Source: Gnomoniopsis sp. IMI 355080
Taxonomy: Eukaryota; Ascomycota; Sordariomycetes; Diaporthales; Gnomoniaceae
Length of the DNA: 64,000 bases
Reading direction: 5' to 3'
Assembly: GCA_027946555.1 (NCBI GenBank)
Contig: JAPEVC010000161.1
Span: 20,956-84,955 of the forward strand
Positions 23,614 to 35,001 of this stretch are shown here, one piece after another (positions within the stretch are counted from its first letter, which is position 1; the number at the start of each line of letters is the position of its first letter). A program made the translations under genes and the position numbers. The notes under the pieces are model-generated. The model was not told the DNA's origin and searched no databases. It saw only the letters and a list, made by a program, of their open reading frames with translations.

Positions 23614-24354
23614 ATGTCCCTACTCTCCCATAACCAAGCTCTACTAACCTCTCTTGCTACCGTCGGACTATCCCCTGGTTCCACCGACCTCATCCCGTCC
23701 GATTTCAAGCCCACCACAGAACTACACGTGAGGTTTGGCGATAGAGTCGTGGCGCTTGGGAGCCTCCTTCGAGCCAGCGAATGCAAGTGCGCACCAGACA
23801 TATCTTTCTCTGTGGAAGTAAGGAACTTCCTGTCACCAACCCTCCCCCTCCCCAAGGACCGAAGTATACATAGCCGCTCAAAATATATGCTGACTATCTT
23901 CGAAGGAGGCAGATGGCCCGTCGTCAGAAACCAACTACACTCTCCTCCTCGTCGACCCTGATGCCCCCACACCGGACGAGCCCAAGTTCGCCTTCTGGCG
24001 CCACTGGATTGTCTGCGGGCTGCGGCCTGCCAACTCGACGGGTGCGAGCACATCTAAGCACGTACTGACCGAGTATCTCGGCCCAGGCCCGAAAGACGAG
24101 TAGGTAGCTTATATATCGCACTGATATCATAGCGAGGCTTGCTGACTTATGGGGTTGATAGGTCTAAACCGCATCGGTATATGTTCCTGCTGTTCAGGGA
24201 GCCTGAGGGCTTGGCTCTGTCAAAAGAGGATGTGGGCGGAGAAGAATTTGTGCAGCGGCGGTCGTTTGGGGCTGCAGACTGGGTGAAGAAGCACGGGATG
24301 AAATTAGTAGGTGTAAATTGGATGCTTGGAGCCGGGGATGGCTGGAAGGAGTAA
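23614..24354 (+). CDS. PEBP-family protein (carboxypeptidase Y inhibitor-like)
   Basis: This is a phosphatidylethanolamine-binding-fold protein. Fungal members include the carboxypeptidase Y inhibitor Tfs1 and modulators of Ras or PKA signalling. Exons 23614-23817, 23906-24099 and 24162-24354 join to 196 residues; the second acceptor follows a GCTGAC branch site. The ligand-pocket signatures are present in order: LLVDPDAPTPDEPKF, WRHWIVCGL, the GPGPKD loop and HRYMFLLFREPEG. No signal peptide is seen, so the protein is probably cytosolic. A serine carboxypeptidase gene lies 3.6 kb downstream at 28.0 kb, but it is a secreted S10 enzyme with its own promoter, so I draw no functional link. Confidence 0.9.
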
Positions 24355-24831
24355 CTGAACAAGGAGGCTAGGTTGTGATCGAAGAAGGCGAAATGAGAAG
24401 AGGATTCTGAACTTGATTCACATGTCGGTTTTATACATTGCATAGATGCCTTCAAGGACGCTCAAGAGCCAATGTAGGTGAGCATTGGGGTCATAATGGA
24501 CCGTTTGGTGTGCATTGTTGAGGTGTTCTGAGCACCGGCTTGGAGGAATCATTAGCGATGAACAACCAAGGACTGTATTTAACCCACCGATCAAAGAACT
24601 TAACATGTCAAAAAGTTTACCAAGGCCCTCTTGGACCATGTATCAAGACAGCACGTATTGAATAGTCTCGATCAACGTTCATTTGCCGGTAACTTACCTA
24701 AGGGTAGGTAGACATTAAGGAGTAATTGCTTCCAGAGGGTGGCTCCTGTAAAGATTATCTCAAATAGAGGGTCGACCCAGTAAATACAGGGCATTTTCCT
24801 AAATTAATGTGGGGATATTGGCCTTCAGCTA
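24355..24831. other. convergent 3' gap
   Basis: This is the space between the 3' ends of the PEBP and first dehydrogenase genes. It contains a CTTACCTAAGGGTAGGTAG element near 24690, and nothing else was recognised. Confidence 0.5.
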
Positions 24832-25800
24832 TCAAGCGTACCCCAAGTTCCAAAAGTTCTGGAGATTCTTCTTGCTGTCCTCATCCACAAACTCATGGGG
24901 AGGGCGCAGCGTTACGCTATCCCCATGAATCTCAGCAATCTCGCCACTCAAATGCGGATCAGAAATGAATTGTGCCACTCCTTTCACAAGCGTCGACATT
25001 GGGGTGATTATCATGTCTTTGAACAGATCCTTGCTCGGCGCGATGTTTGTCACTGAAAGGCCGATCAGTCAGTCACGGTTACGGCAAAGATCTATAAATT
25101 GGAGCGCAGGACCAACATACCAAGGACCGCCGGTGCCAACGCATTGATTTGAATATTGTGTCGCTCTAGTATTGGTGCAGTCGAACGCACGAGTCCTATG
25201 ACTCCAGACTTGGACGCCGCATACAGTGGTGATACTGGAAAAGGATAAAGTCCTGCGTTGCTAGCTGTGCAAATGATAGAACCTCGAGATAACCCGTTCG
25301 TGTCGTTTTTGCTCATGTAATGTACTGCCAATTTGACAGCTTTCAAATGTTAGCAATAGGTTCCACGTGGCACACCTGGCCAAGATTATTTGATACACAC
25401 AGTATATAACCCCGGAAAGATTGACATCCATGGTCTTCAAGTTGGGCTCGACCGGTTCGTCCGTTTCGATACTAGCCAGTGCACTTGTGCCCTTCTCTGA
25501 TATCCCCGCGTTGGCGCAAACCACATCGATCCGCCCAAACTCGCCGTGAACCTCCTTGAAATTTTGAGCCTGGCTTTGCCATGATGAGACGTCACACAGC
25601 TTAAATACAACTCTCATCTGCGGGTGCTCTGAGGCGAGTTGCGAAACGATGTCTTTACCAGCCTTCACATCCACGTCGAATATGGCAACATCGTAACCCT
25701 CCGACGCAAAGTGCTGGGACATGGCGAGACCGATGCCGCTGGCGCCCCCACTCACAATAGCCACTCTGTGGACGTGACCGTTCCCGCCATTGCTAGCCAT
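24832..25800 (-). CDS. short-chain dehydrogenase (15-PGDH-like)
   Basis: This is an NAD(P)-dependent oxidoreductase of the classical SDR family, most like fungal proteins labelled 15-hydroxyprostaglandin dehydrogenase-like; the true substrate is unknown. Exons 25401-25800, 25121-25339 and 24832-25052 join in frame to 279 residues. The cofactor motif is GGASGIG (about 18-24), with CANAG later in the Rossmann fold. The catalytic Ser160, Tyr173 and Lys177 lie in CTASNAG and YAASKSG at the correct spacing. The C-terminal part is less conserved and acts in substrate binding. The gene is divergent from a second SDR gene that starts 420 bases away, which suggests a shared promoter region. Confidence 0.89.
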
Positions 25801-26220
25801 TACAGATATTCAAGTTGATTGCCGAATCTGTTGTCGTTTGATTTTCGGTGTAAGTCAATTGCTTGACAGAATGGCAGACGACAGAATTAAGTGAGGAAGT
25901 GCAGTATGTGGTAAGTCCAAGTTGTTTGTGAAGATCTTCACTGCAGGCGGATTATGTAGTTCGCCCGGCGGCACGGAGACGGCCTCCACAATTTGATGCC
26001 GGTTTCTGGCGGATTCATAGCCAAGGTAGTATGGCCTCTTGAAACAGTTGTCGCTTTTCAGCACCTGTGGAGTGGCCTGTGGAGTTACTGACCCCGCAGG
26101 ACGACCGGCTGAAAACACGGTCATTTCGTTATAGAGCATCGGCCTGCTGGCCACCACTGGAGAGTTTGCCGTGACCCTCAAAGTGCCTCTGCTTCTACAT
26201 CACATTCAAATTGCCAAATC
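25801..26220. promoter_or_regulatory. shared upstream region of two divergent SDR genes
   Basis: The two start codons are 420 bases apart and face away from each other, so both promoters must lie here. No defined binding site was recognised. Confidence 0.5.
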
Positions 26221-27327
26221 ATGGCTGAGATACACTTTTCCGAAAACGCTGCGAAGGCATTGAAAGGTCGAGTCGTGGTATTGACTGGTGCGGCCCCCCC
26301 CCCGGGTTAAAAAAACCCTTGGGAAATGTCGGCCGCTGATATCGCAATTTAGGTGGAGCGCAGGGTATAGGTGCCGCCACTGTTGCTTTATACCACGAAT
26401 TCGGTGCTCATGTTTATTTTGGGGACTGGGATGATGTTAAAGGCAAGCAGGTTGAGCAGGAGTTGCAGGCCAAGAACACCGGTGGCTCAGCGCACTATCA
26501 AAAGCTTGACGTTCGTGACTACAACTCTCAACTGACCCTATTTGACACACCATTCAAAACACATGGTCATGTGGACATCGCCGTTTCGTGTGCTGCCGTC
26601 AAAGAGCCAGGAGGCTGGTTTGAACCGGATGGTTTGGACTTGGAAACCGTCAAACAGGTACATTGCGTCCCTCATCGTGACGTTGAACTGCTGCAAAACA
26701 CTAACGGATTGTCAGGAACCGGTACCTCTGAAAAATCATGTCGATATCAATCTTACTAGTGTGATATCGTTTGCCAGAATTGCTCTCGCCTATATGAAGG
26801 CCAGCAAATTACCAGAAGGGAGCCTGCCCTTCTCAAAATCAATATGTCTTGTCTCATCCATAGCTGGCATCACGGAGGCGCCCGGTCTATTTGCTTATTC
26901 ACCGTCTAAACACGGCATCATTGGTCTGATGCGTGCTCTTCGACCATGGGCTCCAGTGCGATTTGGAGTAAGAGCCAATGCAATTTGCCCCTGGGCTACG
27001 GATACACAGCTTTTCGCTCCGGGTTTGAGAGATGCATGGAGCAAGGAGAACCTCCCAATGAACCAGCCGCTCGATGTTGCCAAGATAATTTTACAGTGTA
27101 CGGCTGACGAGACTATCAATGGCACGGCTGTCTTTGTAACTGGAGGCAAATACTTCGACACAGAGGAGGGCATCGACAGGACGCTCCCTCAGTGGATGGG
27201 CGAGAAGAACGCGAAAGAATGGCTGGCAGGACAGGATCTACTGGGACTGGTAAGTATATCCTGTTGTGATTTCAAAAATTTCAGGTCAATAACGATTGGT
27301 GCTCAGGGAGACAAGTGGACCGAGTGA
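26221..27327 (+). CDS. short-chain dehydrogenase, second of divergent pair
   Basis: This is an NAD(P)-dependent classical SDR of 308 residues from exons 26221-26287, 26353-26657, 26716-27249 and 27307-27327. The cofactor motif TGGAQGIGAA is formed across the first junction. The catalytic Ser172, Tyr185 and Lys189 lie in VSSIAG and YSPSKHG. The segment GTAVFVTGGKYFDTEEGI and the tail GDKWTE fit the C-terminus of 15-PGDH-like fungal SDRs. The last intron can also be read through without a stop, so the 3' end is less certain than the rest. The first intron has a weak donor (GTGCGG) and contains an odd run of C, then GGGTT, then seven A, discussed under findings. The chain resembles the divergent neighbour in fold but not closely in sequence. 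Confidence 0.87.
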
Positions 27328-27999
27328 GGCTGGCTACAAATCTGAATGGAAGCGAGAGGTCTACGCAGAATGAAGTGACTCCCCTGAATTGAGTCGCCTC
27401 CCGAAGTCATGCCAGGATTCATTGTGATTGGAATCACGGTAGCGACGGAAGCGTGGTCATGAAGCTTCGAGATGTATGCTTTGGTCGACGAGGTGTAATT
27501 TCATTTAGGTTTTGCTTTAGTGGCTTAGGAGGCTCGGCACAGCTGATATGCCCAATATGTAGAGCGTACTACTACGTACCTACCTGCCTACCTGGTTACC
27601 TCCTGGGTGGATACCACCGGAACTTAAGGTCATTATGATCATAAGGCGGGGTTGATGTGTGGTGAATACATAATGTGTCACTTTGACTCTTCTGCTCGAC
27701 ACTTCATAAGCTTCTCTCCTGCCCAGGTGTCTGGGACTCTCGCTTGTTATATCATGAGCGAAGGCGACTGATAGTTCAGGCCTTTAGATACCTCATATGC
27801 TCTTATATTAGCTAAACCCCACTTTGAACTTTGACCCTTCGTGTCATCCATCACGTATGCTTATAGGTGCGTCTTTATCGTCCCTTTGATTTGGCATCTG
27901 TGACCAGCAATTATGCGCACTGGCTATGACCATCGTCTTTCAAAAACCCTCATCTTACTGCTGTCTTGATACAGTCCAGTAGCCTTACGTCTGAAATCA
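27328..27999. other. intergenic, carboxypeptidase promoter
   Basis: A run of CCTACC-type repeats lies near 27575-27602. The right end should hold the promoter of the serine carboxypeptidase. No gene seen. Confidence 0.5.
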
Positions 28000-30359
28000 A
28001 TGATGTATTCACGATGGAACTTTTCACCAATTATTATGCAACTCCTTGGACTCTACATGATTGTCAAAGCCCAATTTCCGCCAACGCCGGCAGGACAGAC
28101 TGTATTGAAATCCAGGTTCAACGAAAACATCACCATCAGCTTTAAAGAGGTACGTAGAATGCTAGACAGCATTCCATGGTACATGGCTTCCGCAAATTAG
28201 AAGAGGAGGGGGGGGGATGGATGAAGAAGAACTTTCTCTTCGATCATTCCATTCATCTGACAAAATCATAATCAACTTCAGCCAGGGCTTTGCGAGACTA
28301 CACCCGGAGTTCGATCTTACGCCGGGTATATTCACCTGCCTCCGGGGACGCTGGATGATTCAGATCAGCAACAGAACTACTCAATCAACACTTTCTTTTG
28401 GTTCTTCGAAGCTCGAAAAGATCCTCAAAATGCGCCTTTGTCGATCTGGCTGAATGGCGGTCCAGGTGAGTGCGGGTGAACGGGATCGAAAGTAGGACGT
28501 TGAACATGGTGATGGACTCTTGCGGTACCCACTGTGTGTTATGTACTGGTCTCTCTCTCTGGTTTATCTCACGATTCCCAATTTGAGTGATGATTCGCTG
28601 GTCACCTCCATCAATGCCTCTTCCCTTCATGGTCAACGGCTTCTTGGTTGTCCCTCGATACGATCGGTATCACGCCGACACTAACATCGGTCGCAGGTAG
28701 CTCGTCAATGCTCGGACTGCTGACCGAAAATGGGCCTTGCTACGTCAACTCAGATTCAAACTCGACCAGGCTTAACCCCAACTCTTGGAACAATGAAGTC
28801 AACATGCTTTATATCGACCAACCTGTGCAAGCTGGCTTTTCCTACGACTCTCTGAAAAACTACACCCAAGACTTGATCACAGGGGAAACACAAGAAATCT
28901 TGCCAGGGGCAACCGTACCGGAACAGAACACGACATTCCTTGTTGGCACATACCCCAGCCGCAATTCGAACACTACGTCCCAGGGAAGCAGAAATGCTGC
29001 CGTGGCGATTTGGCATTTTGCACAGATTTGGTTTCAAGAGTTTCCCTATTATCAGCCTAACGATGCTCGCGTCAGCATTTCCTCCCAATCCTGTCAGTTC
29101 TTTTCCCTTGAAGCGTCAGTAAAACGAGACACTGACTGACAGCCCCAAAGACGGTGGCAGATATGGCCCAGCATTTGCGGCTTTCTTCGAGGAACAGAAC
29201 GACAAGATTCTTAATGGAACAGAGACTGACCCCGGAGGACAGTATATTCTCCATTTGGACACGCTACTGCTCGTCAACGCCTGCATCGACAGGCAAGTTC
29301 AGTTTCCATCATATGCACATATGGCGTTCAATAATACCTACGGCATCCAGACGGTGAACGAATCCGTTTACAATGGGATGAACGATGCCTATTTCCGTGA
29401 AGGGGGTTGCCGGGATCAGATCAACAATTGTCGGGCCGTCTCGAGCGTGTATGACCCGGAGAACACTGGCATCAACTCGACAGTCAACAAAATATGTTCA
29501 GGCGCGGAAACCTTTTGTACTGAAAATATAAGGGACCCATACATCGATTTCTCGGGACGTAATTACTACGACATCACGCAGATCGAACCAGATCCTTTCC
29601 CGTACTCATTCTATCTAGGATGGCTAAACGAGGCAGTACGTCCGGTCCAGGGTCCTCTTCTGCACTAGATTTTTCTTTCTTTGACGCTGACCACCTTTCT
29701 ACTCATCACAGCATGTCCAGGCCGCTCTCGGCGTCCCGTTGAATTTCACCAGCGTCAGCTCTGCGGTGGCCGACGCTTTCCGAGGAATTGGTGACTATCC
29801 GCGCCCCGGGTGGCTCGAAGATCTGACAGATCTTTTGGAGCGTGGCGTGAAAGTAACCCTGGTATATGGCGATCGAGACTTCGCCTGCAACTGGATTGGT
29901 GGGGAGGCTGTGAGTCTAGCCATCAACTACTCATCTACTGCCCAGTTTCACGCAGCCGGATACGAGCCAGTTCAGGTGAATTCAACATACGAGGGTGGCC
30001 TGGTCCGCCAATATGGAAACTTGTCTTTTACTCGCGTTTTCCAGGCGGGTCATGAGGTCCCGTCATGGCAGCCTGAGACAGCACTTGCGATCTTCAACCG
30101 GGCTCTGGGAAACCGGGACATCGCAACGGGCACAAAGGACACTACTGCGGCTGACGCTGAGTACAGCTCGTCAGGTCCACCTGATACCTGGACGACGAAG
30201 AGTGACATTCCGGAACAGGAGATCATGTTCTGCTATCTCTGGGCAGGGACTTGTACGGATGAGCAGATTGCCTCGATCACCAACGGGACTGCGAGGGTTG
30301 TGCGTTATGTTCTCGAGGACACGAACTCCACGAAGCTGTTCCCCGAACTTTTTGATTGA
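28000..30359 (+). CDS. secreted serine carboxypeptidase (S10)
   Basis: The enzyme removes C-terminal residues from peptides at acid pH. Five exons, 28000-28149, 28282-28465, 28697-29092, 29151-29635 and 29712-30359, join to 620 residues. A hydrophobic leader is followed by the processed start AQFPP. Family signatures are GYIHLPPG, LSIWLNGGPGSSSM across the second junction, YIDQPVQAGFSYD, and SSQSYGGRYGP, where Ser243 is split from the Tyr codon by the third intron. The Asp lies in VYGDRDFACNW (459 or 461) and the His is His519 in QAGHEVPSWQP. Many N-glycosylation sites are present. The C-terminal 100 residues beyond the catalytic His are a fungal extension. Either of two adjacent ATGs (28000, 28003) could start translation. 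Confidence 0.93.
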
Positions 30360-31471
30360 TCTGTTGCTGCGAAGATGCACACCCCAAGGGACTGGGGCTG
30401 CGCGGGCTGCCTTTGATTTCCAGTCCTCGCGGTTTGTGTATCTAGTCATAAGTGACGGAAGTTACGATTACTTTCTTCCTTCCAGAGTCTGACTGGGTGT
30501 CGCCCTACCAAGTAAAAGCTCCGTTCCTGTCTGTTTAGGATCCCCTGCCCCTTCCCAAGATTACTTGAGCCTAAAAAATCCTCGCCCATCATGAAAGGTC
30601 CACCGGCTACTATAGGCTAGCATGCCCGTGATCAGAAGCCGTCCAACTGTGCTGGAGTCAATGTATAGTGGGTCTGCAATGATAATCATCTCAAAGCTGT
30701 TTCCCGGGCTGTCATGATGTATTGTATGAGGATTTAGCGTGTCATCCGAGCGCGTCGCTAGTCTTTCAATTTATCAAGCGGCATGGTTCCGTGGCGCAGG
30801 TATCGGTTCAGTGGCTGAGTATAAATCGGAGTGACAGAGGACACAGCCAGCACAAAAAATTGGTAATGATGGCCTATATCAGTCAAATTGGCGACTTGTG
30901 GCCATAAGATGCTCGGGCTTGTGTCCTTATGGACACAACAACCAAATACTCGTGTCTCTTTATCTCGTTCCTTTGCTCACATGGGTACTGCGTGCTCTAG
31001 CTGAACTTCAAGGTCTTCCCGTCTTATTTACTTACAATGGGGTAGGAGACAGACCGCTGTCTCCCTTTACGGGGTTTCCCCCGGTAGTCTAAGTCAGATT
31101 TGTGGTGTGAGAGACTTCTCTATGTGGCATAAATTGTCTGGACAAAGTCAACGAGTATAATGGGCCGCATGACCGCGGCCGACATTGAGCTTCGAAAGCT
31201 TCATTTATAACTTCGAGAGCTGCCTAACCAACATACCAAGTGGTGCAGTAGCATACTTTGATTACCATTAATTGATATCACTGTGGCATACTCTGCCACG
31301 GGTCTGTGGCAGGATATCAGTATGTACAGTCGCCGTGTTGGCAGTCACATGTCCTGAGCCTTCACTTGCCCGATTCTCGCCCGAAATTAGCGATGATATA
31401 AGGAGTTAGCACAGAGAAGTCTCGTCTCAAGAGTGCACTACTCGCTTTCATTACTAGTATGTCTTTATCAT
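30360..31471. other. intergenic between convergent genes
   Basis: This is the 3' space of the carboxypeptidase and the AIM6-like gene. No gene, tRNA or clear repeat recognised. Confidence 0.5.
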
Positions 31472-32416
31472 TCACCCAGAGCCCTCCCAGAAATTTGCAA
31501 CGGCCTCGACATCATCCACATTCAATAGATCCACCCCATTGTCCCACAAAGTCCGCCAAATCGCATTGCGTGTGCCCACAGGCCACCCCGGTTGATCCCA
31601 ATACCGCACCTTGATCCCCTTGGCATGCGCGATGGCCACCTGCGTCTTCAACAAGGCAAGTTGCACAGCATTCAACCCATCGTTCCCGACGACGCCCGGG
31701 AATTGCACCGCAAAGTCCGTGCTGGCAATAGGCGAGACATCGCTCGTGATGTTGGCAAAAGTCGTTGCCAGCGTTGGGATGGGCGCATCGTAAAAGTAGT
31801 CGCGCGGCGACACGCCCTGCACTTGATCTAGGGGCGTGTTGCCCGTGCCGATGACAGTCACGGCGCCCGCGGTGACCGTGGTTCCGTTCACGCTGGTGAG
31901 GAAGCCTGCATCGCGGAGCGGTTGGAGGGCGCGTACGACATAAGGGAAGGTAGTGGGTCCATCAGTCTTGACATCGACGAAGAGGTAGAGTGTCTGACCT
32001 GAGGCCGTATCGTAGACGCCATTATGGGTTGTTCCGGTGGTGACGAATGTGCTGTTAGGGTTTTGGGCACGCAAGACCCGGAGGATAGGCTGGATATAGA
32101 GGCTATCAAAGGTACGCTCGTTGGTCAGGGCTGATTGCTCGTGGCCGATGTGGAGTGTGCCGTTGTACAGCCAGACGTCGGCCTCGATGGATATCGCGCC
32201 AGCAGCGAGGGCCGAGTAGAAGGGGACAGGCCTCCAGTAGTCATTATGCGAGTGGAAGTTCTTGGGAATGATGCCTTGTGTGAAGGAGGTCGGGTAGTTG
32301 TATTTTGGGTCCGAAGAGGCTGATGATAGGACGGCTTGTAGTGCTGAGTTGATTGGAATGTCGGACTGGGCGAACACCGTGGCGGCGAGGGCCGCTGTAA
32401 GAAGACACCTCAACAT
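31472..32416 (-). CDS. secreted PLC-like phosphodiesterase fold protein (AIM6-like)
   Basis: This is a single-exon gene of 314 residues. The first ATG placed directly before a signal peptide (MLRCLLTAALAATVFAQ) is at 32416; the longer upstream frame does not give a leader and was not used. The mature part carries FHSHNDYW and ISIEADVWLYNGTLHIGHE, the His/Asn and Glu/Asp metal and active-site segments of the PLC-like TIM-barrel phosphodiesterase superfamily, as in yeast Aim6 and the glycerophosphodiesterase group. It ends with VRYWDQPGWPVGTRNAIW and DLLNVDDVEAV, also typical of the AIM6 branch. Substrate and exact reaction are unknown. A glycerophosphodiester phosphodiesterase label would be too specific. 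Confidence 0.87.
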   Translation of the reverse strand: MLRCLLTAALAATVFAQSDIPINSALQAVLSSASSDPKYNYPTSFTQGIIPKNFHSHNDYWRPVPFYSALAAGAISIEADVWLYNGTLHIGHEQSALTNERTFDSLYIQPILRVLRAQNPNSTFVTTGTTHNGVYDTASGQTLYLFVDVKTDGPTTFPYVVRALQPLRDAGFLTSVNGTTVTAGAVTVIGTGNTPLDQVQGVSPRDYFYDAPIPTLATTFANITSDVSPIASTDFAVQFPGVVGNDGLNAVQLALLKTQVAIAHAKGIKVRYWDQPGWPVGTRNAIWRTLWDNGVDLLNVDDVEAVANFWEGSG

Positions 32417-33593
32417 GGTGCAAATTATATCCTGATGACCACCGTTTGTTGTGGAAGCACCAGCCAGCGTATATGTCACCCACGTGTGATGAAGGGCGAA
32501 ACAGTGCTGATAGTGTTCATGTAAATCGACGAGGCAGACGGGGACCACTCTCCACACAGGTGTTCATCCCATATTCCTTTGTTTTCCCGCATCGCGGGGG
32601 AGACCATGACATTATGTACCTACTCGGCCAGCTCTGGCCCGCTGCCACAATTTCCGGGTTCGTGATGTCACGCAACGCATTGTGGTATCGAGCCGAAAGG
32701 TCGGGTCATTTGTTAGCAGGGCCAGCAGGGGCTTGCGCGCGGGGAGGACTCGATTAATCGACCAATGGAATTAGCACGTGGAGGCGGCTGCAAGGATGCA
32801 TCGTGAATGTGGCATCGCACGTGGTAGATTGTGCGAAGTCTCTTCGAAGGAGGCAGTTCGACAGGGCTGCCCAAAGTAATTGGCATATTTGGACATATTA
32901 GATGAAAAGACACAGTTAGTCATGCCTGCTCTCCACATCGCTTAGGATGCTATGGCCCCCCGGAGAAGTGAGCTGCGTAGGATGAGCAGGAGCTTCCGGT
33001 ATGTCTCCGCTTGTTGGCACCTTCAGAGCACATCCTGATATTCTTTAGAGCTCTGTGAGCAGCACGCGACCAGGACGGGAGACTCTCTAGTGATCCGGTG
33101 GTGGTTGTTGCAGGAGGTGGAGTGGATGGTCAGGCATCAGTCTCACAATGTATTTGTGGCGAACTCATGCTGATGAGGAAGCTTCAGTACTGGTTCCTGG
33201 ACCATATATCTCTCTCCTATGCTGCAAGAAGTGTAGGGCCTCGCTACTCGGGTCCTCATGAGCGGTCGTGCTGCACACGAGCGGCGAAGGAGCACGTGCT
33301 GCTGTACAGGCTGCACGCGACTTGTCTTCTATTTCGCGCATCTAGGGCCATAAGCCTCTTTTGAAGGGGTGGACTTGACGGAAAGAAGTAATCGATGCAG
33401 ATTCTACATGAGTAGAAAGTCGAGGTGGCCAGTACACGGACTGCTGAAAAGAAGCTATAAGCATGGAGTTGTCGCGACTCGAGGTCGAAGTATCATGTAC
33501 TGCGTAGTACGACGAATAGTATCAGCCTAGATTCGTGCACGTCTTGAAGCGAGCTAGCCTGTTGAGCGATCTCGTTCACTGTAGTACATTATA
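32417..33593. other. intergenic region
   Basis: It should contain the AIM6-like promoter on the left and the 3' end of the amidohydrolase on the right. No gene or repeat recognised. Confidence 0.5.
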
Positions 33594-35001
33594 CTATTTT
33601 CCCCGTATCTGTTTCTTCCTATCCATCTCTTCAACCATACTAGCGAAAGCTTCGTCTAAATCCATACGAACCGCCTCCTCGTCAATGCCCAGCACTGTAC
33701 GATCTCGAACGACCACCTTGTCGTCCACGACGACCGTGTCCACGCCCGTGCCATTACAACCGAACACCAGATGACTCTCGAGTTGCTTCCGCCTCGCTTC
33801 CAGTGGTCTCTTCAGCAAAGGCGTGAACATCATGTCTTTCTTCAGGTCCACAAGGATAACGTCCGCCTTCTTTCCGACCTCCAGCGTTCCGGCCTCCACA
33901 TTAAGCGCCCTCGCCCCGTTCACCGTTGCCATACGCAGCATCTGCCCGGGTTGACCGAGAGCAGGATCCTGGTGCAGCGCTCTCTGCATGTAACTCGTGA
34001 TCTTCATCTCCTCAAACATGTCAACAGTATTATGGCACTCACATGCATCAACACCCATGCCTATATTCACGCCTGCCTTCGCCAAGTCCTGCACACGCGC
34101 GATACCATTTCCGAGCTTCGCGTTGCTCCCGCTGTTAATAGAAACGCTAGTCCCTGTCTTGGCGAGTATCTCGATCTCATTATCTGAGAGATGGACGCAG
34201 TGCGCAGCGACGGTCCGCGGGCCGAGGAGACCTGCCTTGTGAGCCACCTCCACAGGCCTGAGTCCTCCGAACCTCGACTCAGAGTTCTGGACTTCCGTCT
34301 TGGATTCGCAGAGATGAATATGGAGCCCCGTGTCCAGCTCTTTCATCGTCTCCCTAACGTCTTGAAGCAAAGTTTCGTCGGCCAGCGGCAGCCATTCGAC
34401 ACCCATCCACACCCGAATTCTGCCGTTCGCCCTGCCATCGTTGCCGTGGAACGCAGCAATGTTGTCGGCCACCGAATCCAGCTGATGCTCAGCTAGGGCG
34501 ATGTCGTTAGAAAGCACGGCTCGGATGCCAACTTGCTCTGCAGCCGCCGCGAGGGCGTCTAACTGGCGGTACATATCGTTGACAGTGGTCGTACCAGATT
34601 TTAGGGCTGTGCTGTAGGAGTACAGCGCTGCTAGACGGGCGATAGAAGGTGTGAGGGCGCGAATGGAGGGATATTATATTTGGTCGAGGTATTCCCAGAG
34701 AGGCGCGTCGTCACCATAGCCCTGTCTGACAGTGAATGCGAATCCGGAGACTTGACAGAGGGAGTCGCACCTTTGCAATGGAAGTGTGGAAGTGCAAGTC
34801 GACCAGCCCGGGCATGACAAGCTTGTCGGTGCCGTCGATTACTTCAGTCTCCCCGTCATAGTCGTCTTTGCTGGCCACAGTGCCAGAGTAGATGGAGTAG
34901 ATTCGGTCATTTCGAATTTCTAGGACGCCAGGATAAATGAATGTGTCCTGCGCATCCAAGGTAAGGATCGTGGCATTGGTGATGAGGATGCGATGGCTCA
35001 T
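33594..35001 (-). pseudogene. amidohydrolase (guanine/TRZ-ATZ deaminase-like), in-frame stop
   Basis: This is a metal-dependent deaminase or chlorohydrolase-like amidohydrolase. Exon 1 (34771-35001) ends in MPGLVDLHFHTSIAK with the HxH metal site. Exon 2 (33594-34721) begins GYGDDAPLWEYLDQI and continues with GTTTVNDMYR, HIHLCESKTE, AAHCVHLS and GVDACECHN, the remaining metal and catalytic segments. The whole would be 452 residues. At codon 93 (34674-34676) the frame reads TAA, just before YPSIRALTP. From memory, relatives carry an aromatic residue, usually Trp, at this place. Apart from this codon the frame is open and all active-site motifs are intact. It is therefore either a recently inactivated gene or one with a sequencing error. 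Restarting at the ATG at 34574 would lose the HxH site. The family is certain, the substrate is not. Confidence 0.75.
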
